Positions 1 to 7,376 of a DNA stretch of 18,362 nucleotides are shown here, piece after piece (position 1 is the stretch's first letter; each line of letters starts with the position of its first letter). The notes beneath the pieces were generated by a model. The model was not told the DNA's origin and did no database searches. It saw nothing but the letters and a program-made list of their open reading frames with translations. Origin of the DNA: Muribaculaceae bacterium (GTDB lineage: Bacteria; Bacteroidota; Bacteroidia; Bacteroidales; Muribaculaceae); assembly GCA_009775265.1 (NCBI GenBank), contig VSPG01000043.1, forward strand, positions 1-18,362, given 5' to 3'. The translations under genes and the position numbers were made by a program.

Positions 1-218
1 GCAACAGTCTCCCACGCCATATACATGACGCGAGAGATGTCAACTCATTCCCGTTCGTAAGTTTTCCAGACTTTATCGGTGAGAATCAGTTAAACACTTT
101 CGTGTATTCTTTATTCCGCAATGTCTGCCATTGTCAAATGACACCGCAAAATTAGTGATTTTTCTTTGATGCAGAACCATTCAAAGCATTAATTTTCAAA
201 ACTTGCAAACATTAGCGT
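1..218. other. Left-edge intergenic stretch, no confident gene
   Basis: I see no convincing gene here. On the minus strand an ATG whose first base is at 26 opens a frame that runs off the left edge (M-Y-M-A-W-E-T-V...), and a TAATTTTG motif on the minus strand (154 to 147) matches the Bacteroidota -7 consensus. This could be the promoter and first codons of a divergent gene outside the window. Only eight codons are visible, so the call is weak. The rest is AT-rich with no notable repeat. Confidence 0.25.
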
Positions 219-356
219 GTGCTCAACATACTTCAGCGAGTAATGCACTTTGATACACCTAAAATGGAACAACACACGTTAACGTCACCCATTACTCAAA
301 ATGAGTCCGCTTTGTTTTTTGAAGAATACAAAGAAAAAGAAGTAAAACGGATTTTA

Positions 357-388
357 TTAGCAGACAATAATATTTTTTCGTACTTTTG
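357..388 (+). promoter_or_regulatory. Candidate promoter for the acyltransferase transcript
   Basis: TACTTTTG at 381-388 matches the Bacteroidota -7 consensus TAnnTTTG exactly. Exactly 20 nt upstream lies TTAG (357-360), one mismatch from the -33 TTTG, within the usual 19-21 nt spacing. Transcription would start near 395, giving a leader of about 240 nt before the acyltransferase start at 632. The match is by eye only. Confidence 0.45.
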
Positions 389-413
389 TATGTGGAAAAT
401 ATTTTAACATATA

Positions 414-635
414 ATGTATCTCAAAGACGGGCTATTGCTATCCCGCGATTCGATTCCTGACAACTATTCTAAAATATTAATAAATACCCCTCAAATGGGA
501 TGGGTAGAATCCCGTCTGCGTCCCCGCTGTTTAACAGCAGCCGACGGCAGCCGATGGATTCTGATCGTCCCCCACGTCACCCTCATGACCGGCTGCCGTG
601 TCACAGATGCAAAATGGAAGGAGAATAAGAAATGA
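414..635 (+). CDS. Possible small upstream ORF (73 aa), doubtful
   Basis: This open frame begins about 20 nt after the predicted transcription start, and its stop overlaps the acyltransferase start as ATGA (632-635), an arrangement typical of translational coupling. The 73-residue product has no recognisable domain, signal peptide or membrane segment. Its second half is read through a GC-rich block full of inverted repeats, which looks more like structured RNA than protein-coding sequence. It may be a leader peptide whose translation affects the acyltransferase, or simply a chance frame. I favour a non-coding leader but cannot exclude a small coupled protein. Confidence 0.2.
   Translation: MYLKDGLLLSRDSIPDNYSKILINTPQMGWVESRLRPRCLTAADGSRWILIVPHVTLMTGCRVTDAKWKENKK
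497..599 (+). promoter_or_regulatory. GC-rich structured leader with three inverted repeats
   Basis: Within AT-rich surroundings this block contains three inverted repeats. GGGAT/ATCCC lies at 497-501 and 509-513. GCTGTT-T-AACAGC is a 13-nt palindrome at 526-538. A 10-bp pair, ACGGCAGCCG (544-553) and CGGCTGCCGT (590-599), encloses 36 nt. A near-perfect tandem duplication of a 10-mer (CAGCCGACGG then CAGCCGATGG) runs over 538-557. The block ends about 30 nt before the acyltransferase start, so it could act as an attenuator or regulatory leader RNA. No known riboswitch class is recognised. Confidence 0.35.
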
Positions 636-1681
636 CACTTTCTTCACAACACCGGTTGAAAACCATTCCCATATTCAAGTTCATATTAATTATGGGTGTG
701 GTACTTATACACAGTAACATCTATCATCTTACGCCATCAGGATTTAACGGATACGGGCCTGAAATCGTGAATTTCATCACCTCGTTAATGCAGGTGTGCG
801 TTCCATCTTTCTTTATTATTTCGGGGTATCTGTTTTTCTATGGTGTTGATAATTTTACAGCCGATGTTTATAAAAAGAAACTATCAAGCCGGTTCAAGAC
901 ACTGTTTATACCGTATATGATATGGGATCTATTTTGCGCGGCTCTGTTCATTATAAAAGTTTTGTTTCTCAACTTCCCGGGACTTGGTATCATAGAAAAC
1001 GATACGATACACTGGGGCAGATTTTTGGAGGGTTTTGTATATATTGAACAAGACGATGGTTATCCCTATGCGTTTGCATTCTGGTTTATCAGAAACCTGA
1101 TGGTGTTTGTCATACTGACACCGATAGTGAGGTTAATAGCGTGGAAATGGTGGTCGGTTATTCTATTGTTCTTTATCAAACTTATCTTTGACATTGACCT
1201 GCATGGTATAGAATGGTTTATATCAGGAGCTGCTGCTGGTATACACGGACTCTCTCCCGACAAATTCAATAATAAGTCGGGCATAATGCTTTTTTCAGGT
1301 ATTCTCTATCTTGTTATAGCCATTGTAAGATTTTGGTTCATAGGCGATAAAGTGACTGACATGATTGGACTCTGTTTAGAAGTTCAGGCCGGATTCTGCT
1401 TTTTATACCTCTTATCATGCAGGTTGGTTGGTTTTTCAACAACGGTCACCGGGCGGCAATTGTGTTCTTCAACATTCTTTCTGTATGCTTTTCACCAGTG
1501 TTTCTGTTCAGTCACGTTAAAATTCTGGCTGCGTATTGTCGGATATAATACTATACTCAGTTCACTTCTCTCATATCTGCTTACTTTCCTGTCACTATTT
1601 GGAATTTCGTTCTTGACCTATCTGTTATTGAACAGATATTTTCCTAAAGGAATGAGAATACTCTCGGGTAACAGGTCATAG
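632..1681 (+). CDS. Membrane O-acyltransferase (acyltransferase 3 family)
   Basis: This is an integral inner-membrane protein of the acyltransferase 3 (OafA/WecH-like) family, which transfers acetyl or other acyl groups from cytoplasmic donors to surface sugars. The 349-residue length suits the family core of about ten membrane helices without an extra periplasmic domain. The first helix carries the characteristic histidine (H27 in V-V-L-I-H-S-N), followed by the helix containing P-S-F-F-I-I-S-G-Y, the basic R-F-K-T-L-F-I-P-Y loop and F-W-F-I-R-N-L. The start is well supported by a real Shine-Dalgarno sequence, AGGAG at 619-623, 8 nt upstream, which is rare in this phylum. It sits alone beside a decayed glycosyltransferase-like gene, and its codon use is more AT-rich than the genes after 2.4 kb. 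It probably decorates O-antigen or capsule; the acceptor cannot be told. Confidence 0.85.
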   Translation: MTLSSQHRLKTIPIFKFILIMGVVLIHSNIYHLTPSGFNGYGPEIVNFITSLMQVCVPSFFIISGYLFFYGVDNFTADVYKKKLSSRFKTLFIPYMIWDLFCAALFIIKVLFLNFPGLGIIENDTIHWGRFLEGFVYIEQDDGYPYAFAFWFIRNLMVFVILTPIVRLIAWKWWSVILLFFIKLIFDIDLHGIEWFISGAAAGIHGLSPDKFNNKSGIMLFSGILYLVIAIVRFWFIGDKVTDMIGLCLEVQAGFCFLYLLSCRLVGFSTTVTGRQLCSSTFFLYAFHQCFCSVTLKFWLRIVGYNTILSSLLSYLLTFLSLFGISFLTYLLLNRYFPKGMRILSGNRS

Positions 1682-1718
1682 AAGTGATTACTCTATTTTC
1701 AATTGTTTAAGCTCTACA

Positions 1719-1988
1719 TCACCTAAGAGGGGGGGGCGACATTGAGTAGGAGCTCCACCACGAGCCGAGCAGGAGACGGCAACGTGACAGGACGAGCAAT
1801 TCGGTAAAAGCATCCTTGATTCCTTGTGATGAGCCCCGGTCACTGCTGAGAATAGAGACTATGATATGGTCGCCAAATTTTTCCTTGAATTCCTTTTTTA
1901 TCTCCATATCGTCACTGGCAAGATAAAATAGAGTGTCGGGGTTCAGGGCAAGTTCTTTGTTTATCTCATCTACTAAAAAAACGGATAA
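1719..1988 (-). pseudogene. Glycosyltransferase-like C-terminal remnant
   Basis: Ninety codons read openly on the minus strand, without a plausible start. The translation contains N-P-D-T-L-F-Y-L-A-S-D-D, then K-E-F-K-E-K-F-G-D-H-I, then D-A-F-T-E-L-L-V-L-S-R-C, then L-L-G-S-W-W-S-S-Y-S. This order (a 'phe-tyr-leu-ala-ser/thr-asp' strand, a kinase-like helix, then an 'L-G-S-x-x-S-S-x-S' loop) resembles the nucleotide-sugar-binding half of polysaccharide glycosyltransferases, as I recall them. The frame leaves the expected sequence at a run of eight C residues on the minus strand (1729-1736) and stops soon after at 1719, so a homopolymer slip is a likely lesion. The upstream side ends in a stop at 1989-1991. 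The precise family is uncertain, and a sequencing error in the homopolymer could exaggerate the damage. Confidence 0.5.
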
Positions 1989-2331
1989 CTAAGTGCGATA
2001 TTAACATGTACAGCATCACATCACGTATTGGAAATAATCAATCGAGTGTAATCTGATATGTAGATGCCTGGATTTTTTTAATTTCTTTTGTCGGTCTGTG
2101 CCGGTCTCAATTGTCGTTCTATATGTGGGTCGCCCATAGCTGCATCATTTTCAACAAATAACGTTTATGTGTTGAAATGGGTTTTGCCGGTTCCACAACA
2201 AAATTGTCATTATTCTTTAATTTATAGTCGTCCGATATTTTGCTGTTTCCTGTCTGTTGCCTGAAATATTCTCCACATGAATATGGTGTGTGCCGAATTA
2301 GAGCTGCAAAAAGCATATTTCATCGTTTTTT
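1989..2331. other. Gene-poor, probably decayed stretch
   Basis: There is no intact gene here. On the minus strand a 65-codon frame (2119-2316) ends in W-A-T-H-I. The same frame, after two stops, continues with R-H-R-P-T-K-E-I-K-K-I-Q-A-S-T-Y-Q-I-T-L-D. This looks like broken coding sequence, but I recognise no family. It lies upstream, in minus-strand direction, of the glycosyltransferase-like remnant and could be part of the same dead gene or of a neighbour. From about 2322 onward the plus strand is very T-rich. Confidence 0.35.
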
Positions 2332-2395
2332 GTGTTTTTGGGCAGTTTTTGCGTTTTTTGCACTTTTCAAACTATGGCTTTAATGAAAAAAGTGC

Positions 2396-2403
2396 TAACT
2401 TTG
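2396..2403 (+). promoter_or_regulatory. Bacteroidota -7 promoter element (operon 1)
   Basis: TAACTTTG followed by C matches the TAnnTTTG -7 consensus. No clear -33 TTTG sits 19-21 nt upstream, though the preceding 70 nt are T-rich. Transcription would start near 2410. This decides the start of the following gene: any ATG before about 2410 would lie upstream of the transcript. Confidence 0.55.
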
Positions 2404-2433
2404 CTTGATATTGACGACGAATTTTTCCGAGCA

Positions 2434-3090
2434 ATGGAGCAGATGCTTTACATACTGCCGCGCGGCTTCCTCATCGGCGTGCTGATTTCGGCGCCCATGG
2501 GGCCTATAGGCATGCTTGTGATCCAGCGCACTCTCAGCAAAGGGCGCTGGCCGGGCTTGTTTACGGGGGTCGGAGCGAGTGTGAGCGACCTGCTCTACTG
2601 CCTGCTTACAGGCTTCGGCATAAGCTTCATAACCGACCTTATCGATCGCCATCAGCTTCTGCTCCAGGTAGTGGGCGGAATTGTTTTGGCCGCGTTCGGC
2701 CTGTATCTGTTCCGTAAAAACCCTACACGTTCGCTTAAAGCCGCCCCGGGAGAAACGGCGCCACGCGGCGGCACAAGCTATTGGGGCGATCTCGTAAGCG
2801 GTTTTCTGCTTACGGTGAGCAATCCGCTCATACTTTTTTTCATCATAGGTCTTTTCGCACGCTTCAATTTCATCCTGCCGGAGTTCGGTGTGCACCATTA
2901 TTTCACTGCCTATCTGAGCATCCTTGCGGGAGCCATGGCATGGTGGGGAGGAGTCACATGGCTTGTCAACAAGCTGCGCCGACGCTTTAACGTGCGCTCT
3001 CTGTGGCTTTTCAACCGCATCATAGCCGCCATTCTCATAATCATGGCGGCCGCCGGCGTAGGACTTGCAATCAAAGACTATATCTTCTGA
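2434..3090 (+). CDS. LysE/RhtB-type amino-acid exporter
   Basis: A small polytopic inner-membrane protein of the LysE superfamily, whose characterised members export amino acids or similar small metabolites. The first helix has the family hallmark F-L-I-G-V-L-I-S-A-P-M-G-P-I-G, followed by an R-T-L-S-K-G-R-W-x-G-L-x-T-G-V-G-A-S-x-S-D segment. About six hydrophobic segments fit the 218-residue length. I chose the ATG at 2434 (M-E-Q-M-L-Y) rather than one 34 codons further upstream. The upstream region translates to an unlikely Cys/Phe-rich sequence and precedes the promoter element at 2396-2403; the ATG at 2443 is also possible. It leads a five-gene run, with the next start 3 nt after its stop. 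The substrate is unknown; the downstream peptidoglycan-peptide genes make an amino acid or short peptide plausible, but that is inference. Confidence 0.8.
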   Translation: MEQMLYILPRGFLIGVLISAPMGPIGMLVIQRTLSKGRWPGLFTGVGASVSDLLYCLLTGFGISFITDLIDRHQLLLQVVGGIVLAAFGLYLFRKNPTRSLKAAPGETAPRGGTSYWGDLVSGFLLTVSNPLILFFIIGLFARFNFILPEFGVHHYFTAYLSILAGAMAWWGGVTWLVNKLRRRFNVRSLWLFNRIIAAILIIMAAAGVGLAIKDYIF

Positions 3091-3093
3091 CAC

Positions 3094-3753
3094 ATGGACC
3101 GGAACAAAACCCTGCTTATACCACATATCGCCGAACTTGACGGCTGCCTGTCGCCTGACGACGCCATCGCGCTGCTCGAAGCCCGTGCGCCGAGACGAAT
3201 CATAAACAGTGTGAACTGGCAACGCGAGTATCCGTACCGCCCGCTCTCGTCGTTCACTGTGGCGCACAGCGGAACTGCATTGTATATAGACTTCTTCTCG
3301 CGCACCAATTATCTTCGCGCCGAAGTGTATGAAGACCTCGGCCCCGTCAGCCAGGATTCCTGCGTAGAGTTTTTCGTGGAGCCGAGAGCCGGAGGCGAAT
3401 ATTGGAATTTTGAGTTCAACTGTATCGGCACGCTTAATGCGTCGCACCGTATGGTGCGTGAAAACCCGGTGCGCCTTACTCCCGACGAATTGGCGCGCGT
3501 GCAGCGTACGGCCAGTTGCGGTTCACGTCCGTTCCGCGAACTTGAGGGGCTGTTCTCATGGAATCTCCTCGCCATAATCCCTCTCGATCTGATAGGCGTG
3601 CGCTACGAAGACCATGCTATAGAAATGCGCGGCAACTTCTACAAATGCGCTTCCGCCACCTCCCAACCGCACTTCCTGAGCTGGAACCCTATAAACACTC
3701 CCCGTCCGGATTTCCACCATCGTGATTCGTTCGGCAAAATAATTCTGCAATAA
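3094..3753 (+). CDS. Carbohydrate-binding family 9-like protein
   Basis: The 219-residue product resembles the CBM9-like proteins common in Bacteroidota. These are single beta-sandwich domains related to the sugar-binding module of some xylanases. Supporting segments are V-A-H-S-G-T-A-L-Y-I-D-F-F near residue 57, D-S-C-V-E-F-F-V-E-P near residue 88, W-N-F-E-F-N-C-I-G-T-L near residue 103, and a C-terminal P-H-F-L-S-W-N-P-I with P-D-F-H. No signal peptide is visible, so it may be cytoplasmic, which is odd for a glycan-binding domain. It starts 3 nt after the exporter gene and ends 13 nt before the fusion hydrolase gene, so co-transcription is very likely. Its ligand and role in this operon are not known. 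Confidence 0.75.
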   Translation: MDRNKTLLIPHIAELDGCLSPDDAIALLEARAPRRIINSVNWQREYPYRPLSSFTVAHSGTALYIDFFSRTNYLRAEVYEDLGPVSQDSCVEFFVEPRAGGEYWNFEFNCIGTLNASHRMVRENPVRLTPDELARVQRTASCGSRPFRELEGLFSWNLLAIIPLDLIGVRYEDHAIEMRGNFYKCASATSQPHFLSWNPINTPRPDFHHRDSFGKIILQ

Positions 3754-3766
3754 CATTATCGATACC

Positions 3767-6187
3767 ATGACGCACCGACACACGATAGCAAGCATAGTGC
3801 TCGGCGCTATAGCCGCATATGCTTCCGCTGCCACACCTTCATGGCTTGAAGCCGACTCGGCGGCAGCCATTGAATCACGCATACGCTCCGACTTCTCCCT
3901 TACCTACAAAGAGGGAAGCTGGGAAATCAAACGTCGTCATCCGGGCGTCACCGATGCCGACATACGCGATTTTGCCCGCCGAGGCTATGTGGAAGTGCGC
4001 CGGATAGAAGGCCAGGAGCGCATGCATGCGAAATCCCCGCGCAATCTCGGTCTTGTCAATCCGTCAATGAACGGGGGATATGTCGGCCGCACATCGCCCG
4101 CTACCGCTGCGCGTATAGCCTATGTGGACAGTGTGCTCGACGGCACTGGCTCCGCGCGCCGTATACGCTACCGCTATAGCGTGGACGTGCCGTACCACGA
4201 GTCGCTTGCCGGCGATACTTTGCGCCTGTGGCTGCCTGTGCCGCGTCCTTCGCAGCGTCAAAGCGACATCCGCGTCATCGCCACCACCCCGGCCGCCCAC
4301 AGCATCTCCGACCCGTCGGCGAGTCCGCACCGCAGTGTGTATATGGAGCAGCCTGTGTCCGACGGACGTGACACGCACTTCGACATGACCGTCGAATACA
4401 CGGCGTCGGCGGAATATTTCGACCCGGAACAGATACTCGCCGACATGCGGCCCTACGATACTGAAAGCGAGACCTACCGCCGCTATACCGCTATGGAAGC
4501 GCCGCATATAGTGCGGCTTGACTCGATGGCTCGCGCCATCGTGGGCGCGGAGACAAATCCGCTGCGCCAAAGCGAGCTCGTCTACGACTACATCTATCAC
4601 CACTATCCATGGGCCGGCGCGCGCGAATACAGCACAATAGAGTGTATCCCGCAGTATGTCATCGACGAAGGCCATGGCGATTGCGGCCAGGTGTCACTGC
4701 TTTACATTTCGCTTATGCGCACGCTCGGAGTGCCTGCACGCTGGGAAAGCGGATGGATGATGCACCCCGGCGAAGTAAACTACCATGACTGGGCCGAAGT
4801 GTACTTTGAAGGTGTAGGGTGGGTGCCCGTCGATGTGTCGTTCGGACGCTACGACAATGCCTCCGGCCCCCGTGCCCGTAAATTTTATTCTACCGGCATC
4901 GACGCCTACCGAATGGCGGCTAACTCAGGCGTGTGCGGTCCGCTTCTGCCGGCCAAGAGGTTTGTGCGCAGCGAGACTGTCGACCAGCAGGCCGGCGAAC
5001 TCGAGTGCTCGCGCGGCAACATATATTACCCCGGTTTCCGCCGTCGCATGGAGGTGCTCCAATGCACACCCGTGGAACGTCCGGCCGACATCGCATGCCG
5101 GGTCATAGACAATGTCAAGGCCATACTTGCACCCGACCGCCGACAGGTCGTGGCCGACATCGGTGCACGGCAGAGTGCCGACGGGACAATCACCCTTTAC
5201 GGCTCCACAAGCGAGCCTGCTGTGCTTGCCGCCGTGGCCGACAGCCTGCGTTCGCGCGGCATGTCGTACACAAATAATGTGGAGGTGTACGCCGACACGT
5301 TGTGGGCGTTGCCGCGAATCTCCGTGGCATGCATGCGCACACGGCCTGCCCATGCGGCCGAAATGGCCTCGCAGGCGCTTATGGGCATGCCGCTGCGCGT
5401 GCTCGAACGCGTAGGCGACGAATGGCTGCGCGTACAAAGTCCTGACGGCTACATCGCCTACACAAACATGCCCTCGGTGGTACTGCTCTCTGACAGCGCC
5501 ATGCAGGCATGGCGCCGCTCGCCGCGCCTTGTGGTCACAGCACCCGTCCAGCTGCGGGCCTATACGACGCCGCAAGCTTCCGGCCTGCGCGATGCCGTGA
5601 CCGACCTTGTGCTCGGCGACATTGTGGCCGGTACACTCGCCAATAAGAAAAACGGGCGTGTGGAGATTACATTGCCTGACGGGCGCACGGGCTGGGCCGA
5701 TGCTTCAGCTTTCACAGAAATCGGCAAATGGGCATCGCAGGATTTCAACCCCGAACTGATTCTCAATACCGCATATTCGATGGAAGGCACTCCATACCTG
5801 TGGGGAGGCACTTCCGTCAAGACACTCGACTGCTCCGGACTTGCAAAGACGGGCTATCTGGCCAACGGCATAATATTGCGGCGCGACGCATCGCAGCAGG
5901 CTCTTACCGGAAGCCGTATCGAAGCTGCCAATTGGCGCGAATGCCGCGCCGGCGACCTGCTTTTCTTCGGCAATGCCGACACCCGTCGCGTAACGCATGT
6001 GGCCATATACGACCATGACGGCAATTATGTCCACTCGTCAGGACGTGTGAAGCGCAACAGCGTTGACCCCGCATCTGACATGTACCTCACCACACCATTC
6101 CTTCATGCCGTGCGCATCCACGGGCATGAAAGCTCCGACGGCATCACACGTGCCGCCGGACATCCCTGGTATTTCGACCTTCCTTAA
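3767..6187 (+). CDS. Exported transglutaminase-SH3-NlpC/P60 fusion protein
   Basis: An 806-residue exported protein with two predicted thiol-enzyme domains. A Sec signal peptide (residues 1 to about 20) is followed by an N-terminal segment, a beta-sandwich region (about 130-225) and a transglutaminase-like core with a plausible triad C306 (G-D-C-G-Q), H340 (Y-H-D-W-A-E-V) and D356 (V-P-V-D). After a linker come two SH3-like segments (about 519-575 and 590-660) and a C-terminal NlpC/P60 domain with C689 (D-C-S-G), H744 (T-H-V-A-I-Y) and H756. The SH3-SH3-NlpC/P60 half matches the YkfC family, which cleaves after L-Ala-D-Glu in freed murein peptides. The transglutaminase-like half may be a further peptidase or amidase; its activity is unknown. 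The gene for a dipeptide epimerase follows 25 nt later, matching the ykfC-ykfB pairing known elsewhere. All catalytic residues appear intact. Confidence 0.85.
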   Translation: MTHRHTIASIVLGAIAAYASAATPSWLEADSAAAIESRIRSDFSLTYKEGSWEIKRRHPGVTDADIRDFARRGYVEVRRIEGQERMHAKSPRNLGLVNPSMNGGYVGRTSPATAARIAYVDSVLDGTGSARRIRYRYSVDVPYHESLAGDTLRLWLPVPRPSQRQSDIRVIATTPAAHSISDPSASPHRSVYMEQPVSDGRDTHFDMTVEYTASAEYFDPEQILADMRPYDTESETYRRYTAMEAPHIVRLDSMARAIVGAETNPLRQSELVYDYIYHHYPWAGAREYSTIECIPQYVIDEGHGDCGQVSLLYISLMRTLGVPARWESGWMMHPGEVNYHDWAEVYFEGVGWVPVDVSFGRYDNASGPRARKFYSTGIDAYRMAANSGVCGPLLPAKRFVRSETVDQQAGELECSRGNIYYPGFRRRMEVLQCTPVERPADIACRVIDNVKAILAPDRRQVVADIGARQSADGTITLYGSTSEPAVLAAVADSLRSRGMSYTNNVEVYADTLWALPRISVACMRTRPAHAAEMASQALMGMPLRVLERVGDEWLRVQSPDGYIAYTNMPSVVLLSDSAMQAWRRSPRLVVTAPVQLRAYTTPQASGLRDAVTDLVLGDIVAGTLANKKNGRVEITLPDGRTGWADASAFTEIGKWASQDFNPELILNTAYSMEGTPYLWGGTSVKTLDCSGLAKTGYLANGIILRRDASQQALTGSRIEAANWRECRAGDLLFFGNADTRRVTHVAIYDHDGNYVHSSGRVKRNSVDPASDMYLTTPFLHAVRIHGHESSDGITRAAGHPWYFDLP

Positions 6188-6212
6188 CCTCTGCCCAAAC
6201 CATCCGCAAACC

Positions 6213-7346
6213 ATGAACAGACGCAACTTTCTACGCACATCCTTTTTAGGCACAGCACTGGCCATATCACCCATTTCATTCTCCGCATTCGGCGAGCCTA
6301 CACGTACGGCCGCACGTCCAGGCTGCCTCAACCTCAGTTTTCAGCCCTACGAACTGAAATTGCGCCATGCTTTCAATCTTGCCAAGAACAAGCGCACCAC
6401 GACGCCGGGCGTGCAGGTGCGGCTTGAGTACGACGGCCTGATAGGTTATGGAGAGGCGTCTATGCCGCCGTACCTCGGAGAAAGCGTCGAGAGTGTGACC
6501 GCTTTCCTGTCGCGTCTTGACCTCGGCCAGTTCTCCGACCCGTTCCGTATCGAGGACATACACGCATACATGGACTCTGTGGCTCCGGACAACCGTGCGG
6601 CAAAGGCCTCCGTAGACATTGCCCTGCACGATTTGCTGGGCAAAATAATGGGACAGCCGTGGTACAAAATCTGGGGACTTAATCCCGACAACACTCCCAA
6701 TACGTCCTACACCATCAGCTACCAGTCCGACCCCGCAGAGATGCAGAAGGAAATCGACGAATGTCGGCCTTTCCGTGTAGTGAAGGTGAAAATGGGTGTA
6801 GGCCACGACAAAGAAATAGTCGAGGCATTGCGGCGCAGCAGCGATGTGCCCATATGCGTGGACGCCAATCAGGGCTGGAGCGAAAAAGAGCATGCGCTTG
6901 AGATGTGCCACTGGCTTGCCGAGCGTGGATGCCTGTTCGTCGAGCAGCCGATGCCGAAAGAGATGGTGGACGAGACTGCGTGGCTGCGTGAGCGCTCGCC
7001 GCTACCGCTCGTGGCCGACGAATTTCTGCAGCGTCTGCCCGACGTGCAGCGCGCCCATGGCGTGTACGACGCCATAAACATAAAGCTGATGAAAAGCACC
7101 GGCATGCATGAGGCCTACAAAATGGCTGTACTCGCACGCGCCCTCGGCATGAAGGTGATGCTCGGATGCATGACGGAGACAAGCTGCGCCGTGACAGCGG
7201 CCGCGCAGCTCTCTCCCATGGTGGACTGGGCCGACCTCGACGGCAATCTTCTTATCTCAAACGACCGGTTCGACGGCCTTCACATAGTCGATGGCAAAGT
7301 CGTATTGCCCGACCGTCCCGGTATCGGCGTGGAGCTGCTTGGATAA
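6213..7346 (+). CDS. L-Ala-D/L-Glu-type dipeptide epimerase
   Basis: A member of the enolase superfamily (muconate-lactonizing-enzyme subgroup), which in this branch epimerises the second residue of murein-derived dipeptides such as L-Ala-D-Glu. All expected catalytic residues are present: K191 and K193 in V-K-V-K-M, metal ligands D217 (V-D-A-N-Q), E244 (V-E-Q-P) and D269 (A-D-E), and K291 (N-I-K-L-M-K). I chose the ATG at 6213; an in-frame start 50 codons earlier would overlap the preceding gene and adds non-protein-like sequence. This start gives N-R-R-N-F-L-R-T-S followed by a hydrophobic stretch, a twin-arginine-like or Sec export signal, so the enzyme is probably periplasmic, unlike the cytoplasmic E. 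coli counterpart. Its place directly after the YkfC-like fusion supports the dipeptide role. Exact dipeptide preference cannot be read from sequence. Confidence 0.88.
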   Translation: MNRRNFLRTSFLGTALAISPISFSAFGEPTRTAARPGCLNLSFQPYELKLRHAFNLAKNKRTTTPGVQVRLEYDGLIGYGEASMPPYLGESVESVTAFLSRLDLGQFSDPFRIEDIHAYMDSVAPDNRAAKASVDIALHDLLGKIMGQPWYKIWGLNPDNTPNTSYTISYQSDPAEMQKEIDECRPFRVVKVKMGVGHDKEIVEALRRSSDVPICVDANQGWSEKEHALEMCHWLAERGCLFVEQPMPKEMVDETAWLRERSPLPLVADEFLQRLPDVQRAHGVYDAINIKLMKSTGMHEAYKMAVLARALGMKVMLGCMTETSCAVTAAAQLSPMVDWADLDGNLLISNDRFDGLHIVDGKVVLPDRPGIGVELLG

Positions 7347-7376
7347 AATCAACCTAACAATAAAATACCCTATACC

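Noticed and set aside
219..407. 62-codon plus-strand frame starting with GTG
   Set aside because: The best promoter match (357-388) lies inside it, there is no ribosome site, and the product has no recognisable features.
2332..2433. N-terminal extension of the LysE-type exporter
   Set aside because: These 34 codons precede or overlap the -7 element at 2396-2403, and the T-rich sequence gives an implausible Cys/Phe-rich peptide.
2395..3447. 350-codon minus-strand open frame
   Set aside because: It lies opposite the LysE-type and CBM9-like genes, crosses their junction, and its translation has no domain, signal or membrane pattern. It is a by-product of GC-rich codon use.
6063..6212. N-terminal extension of the dipeptide epimerase
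   Set aside because: It overlaps the end of the preceding hydrolase gene and would bury the export signal that begins at 6213.
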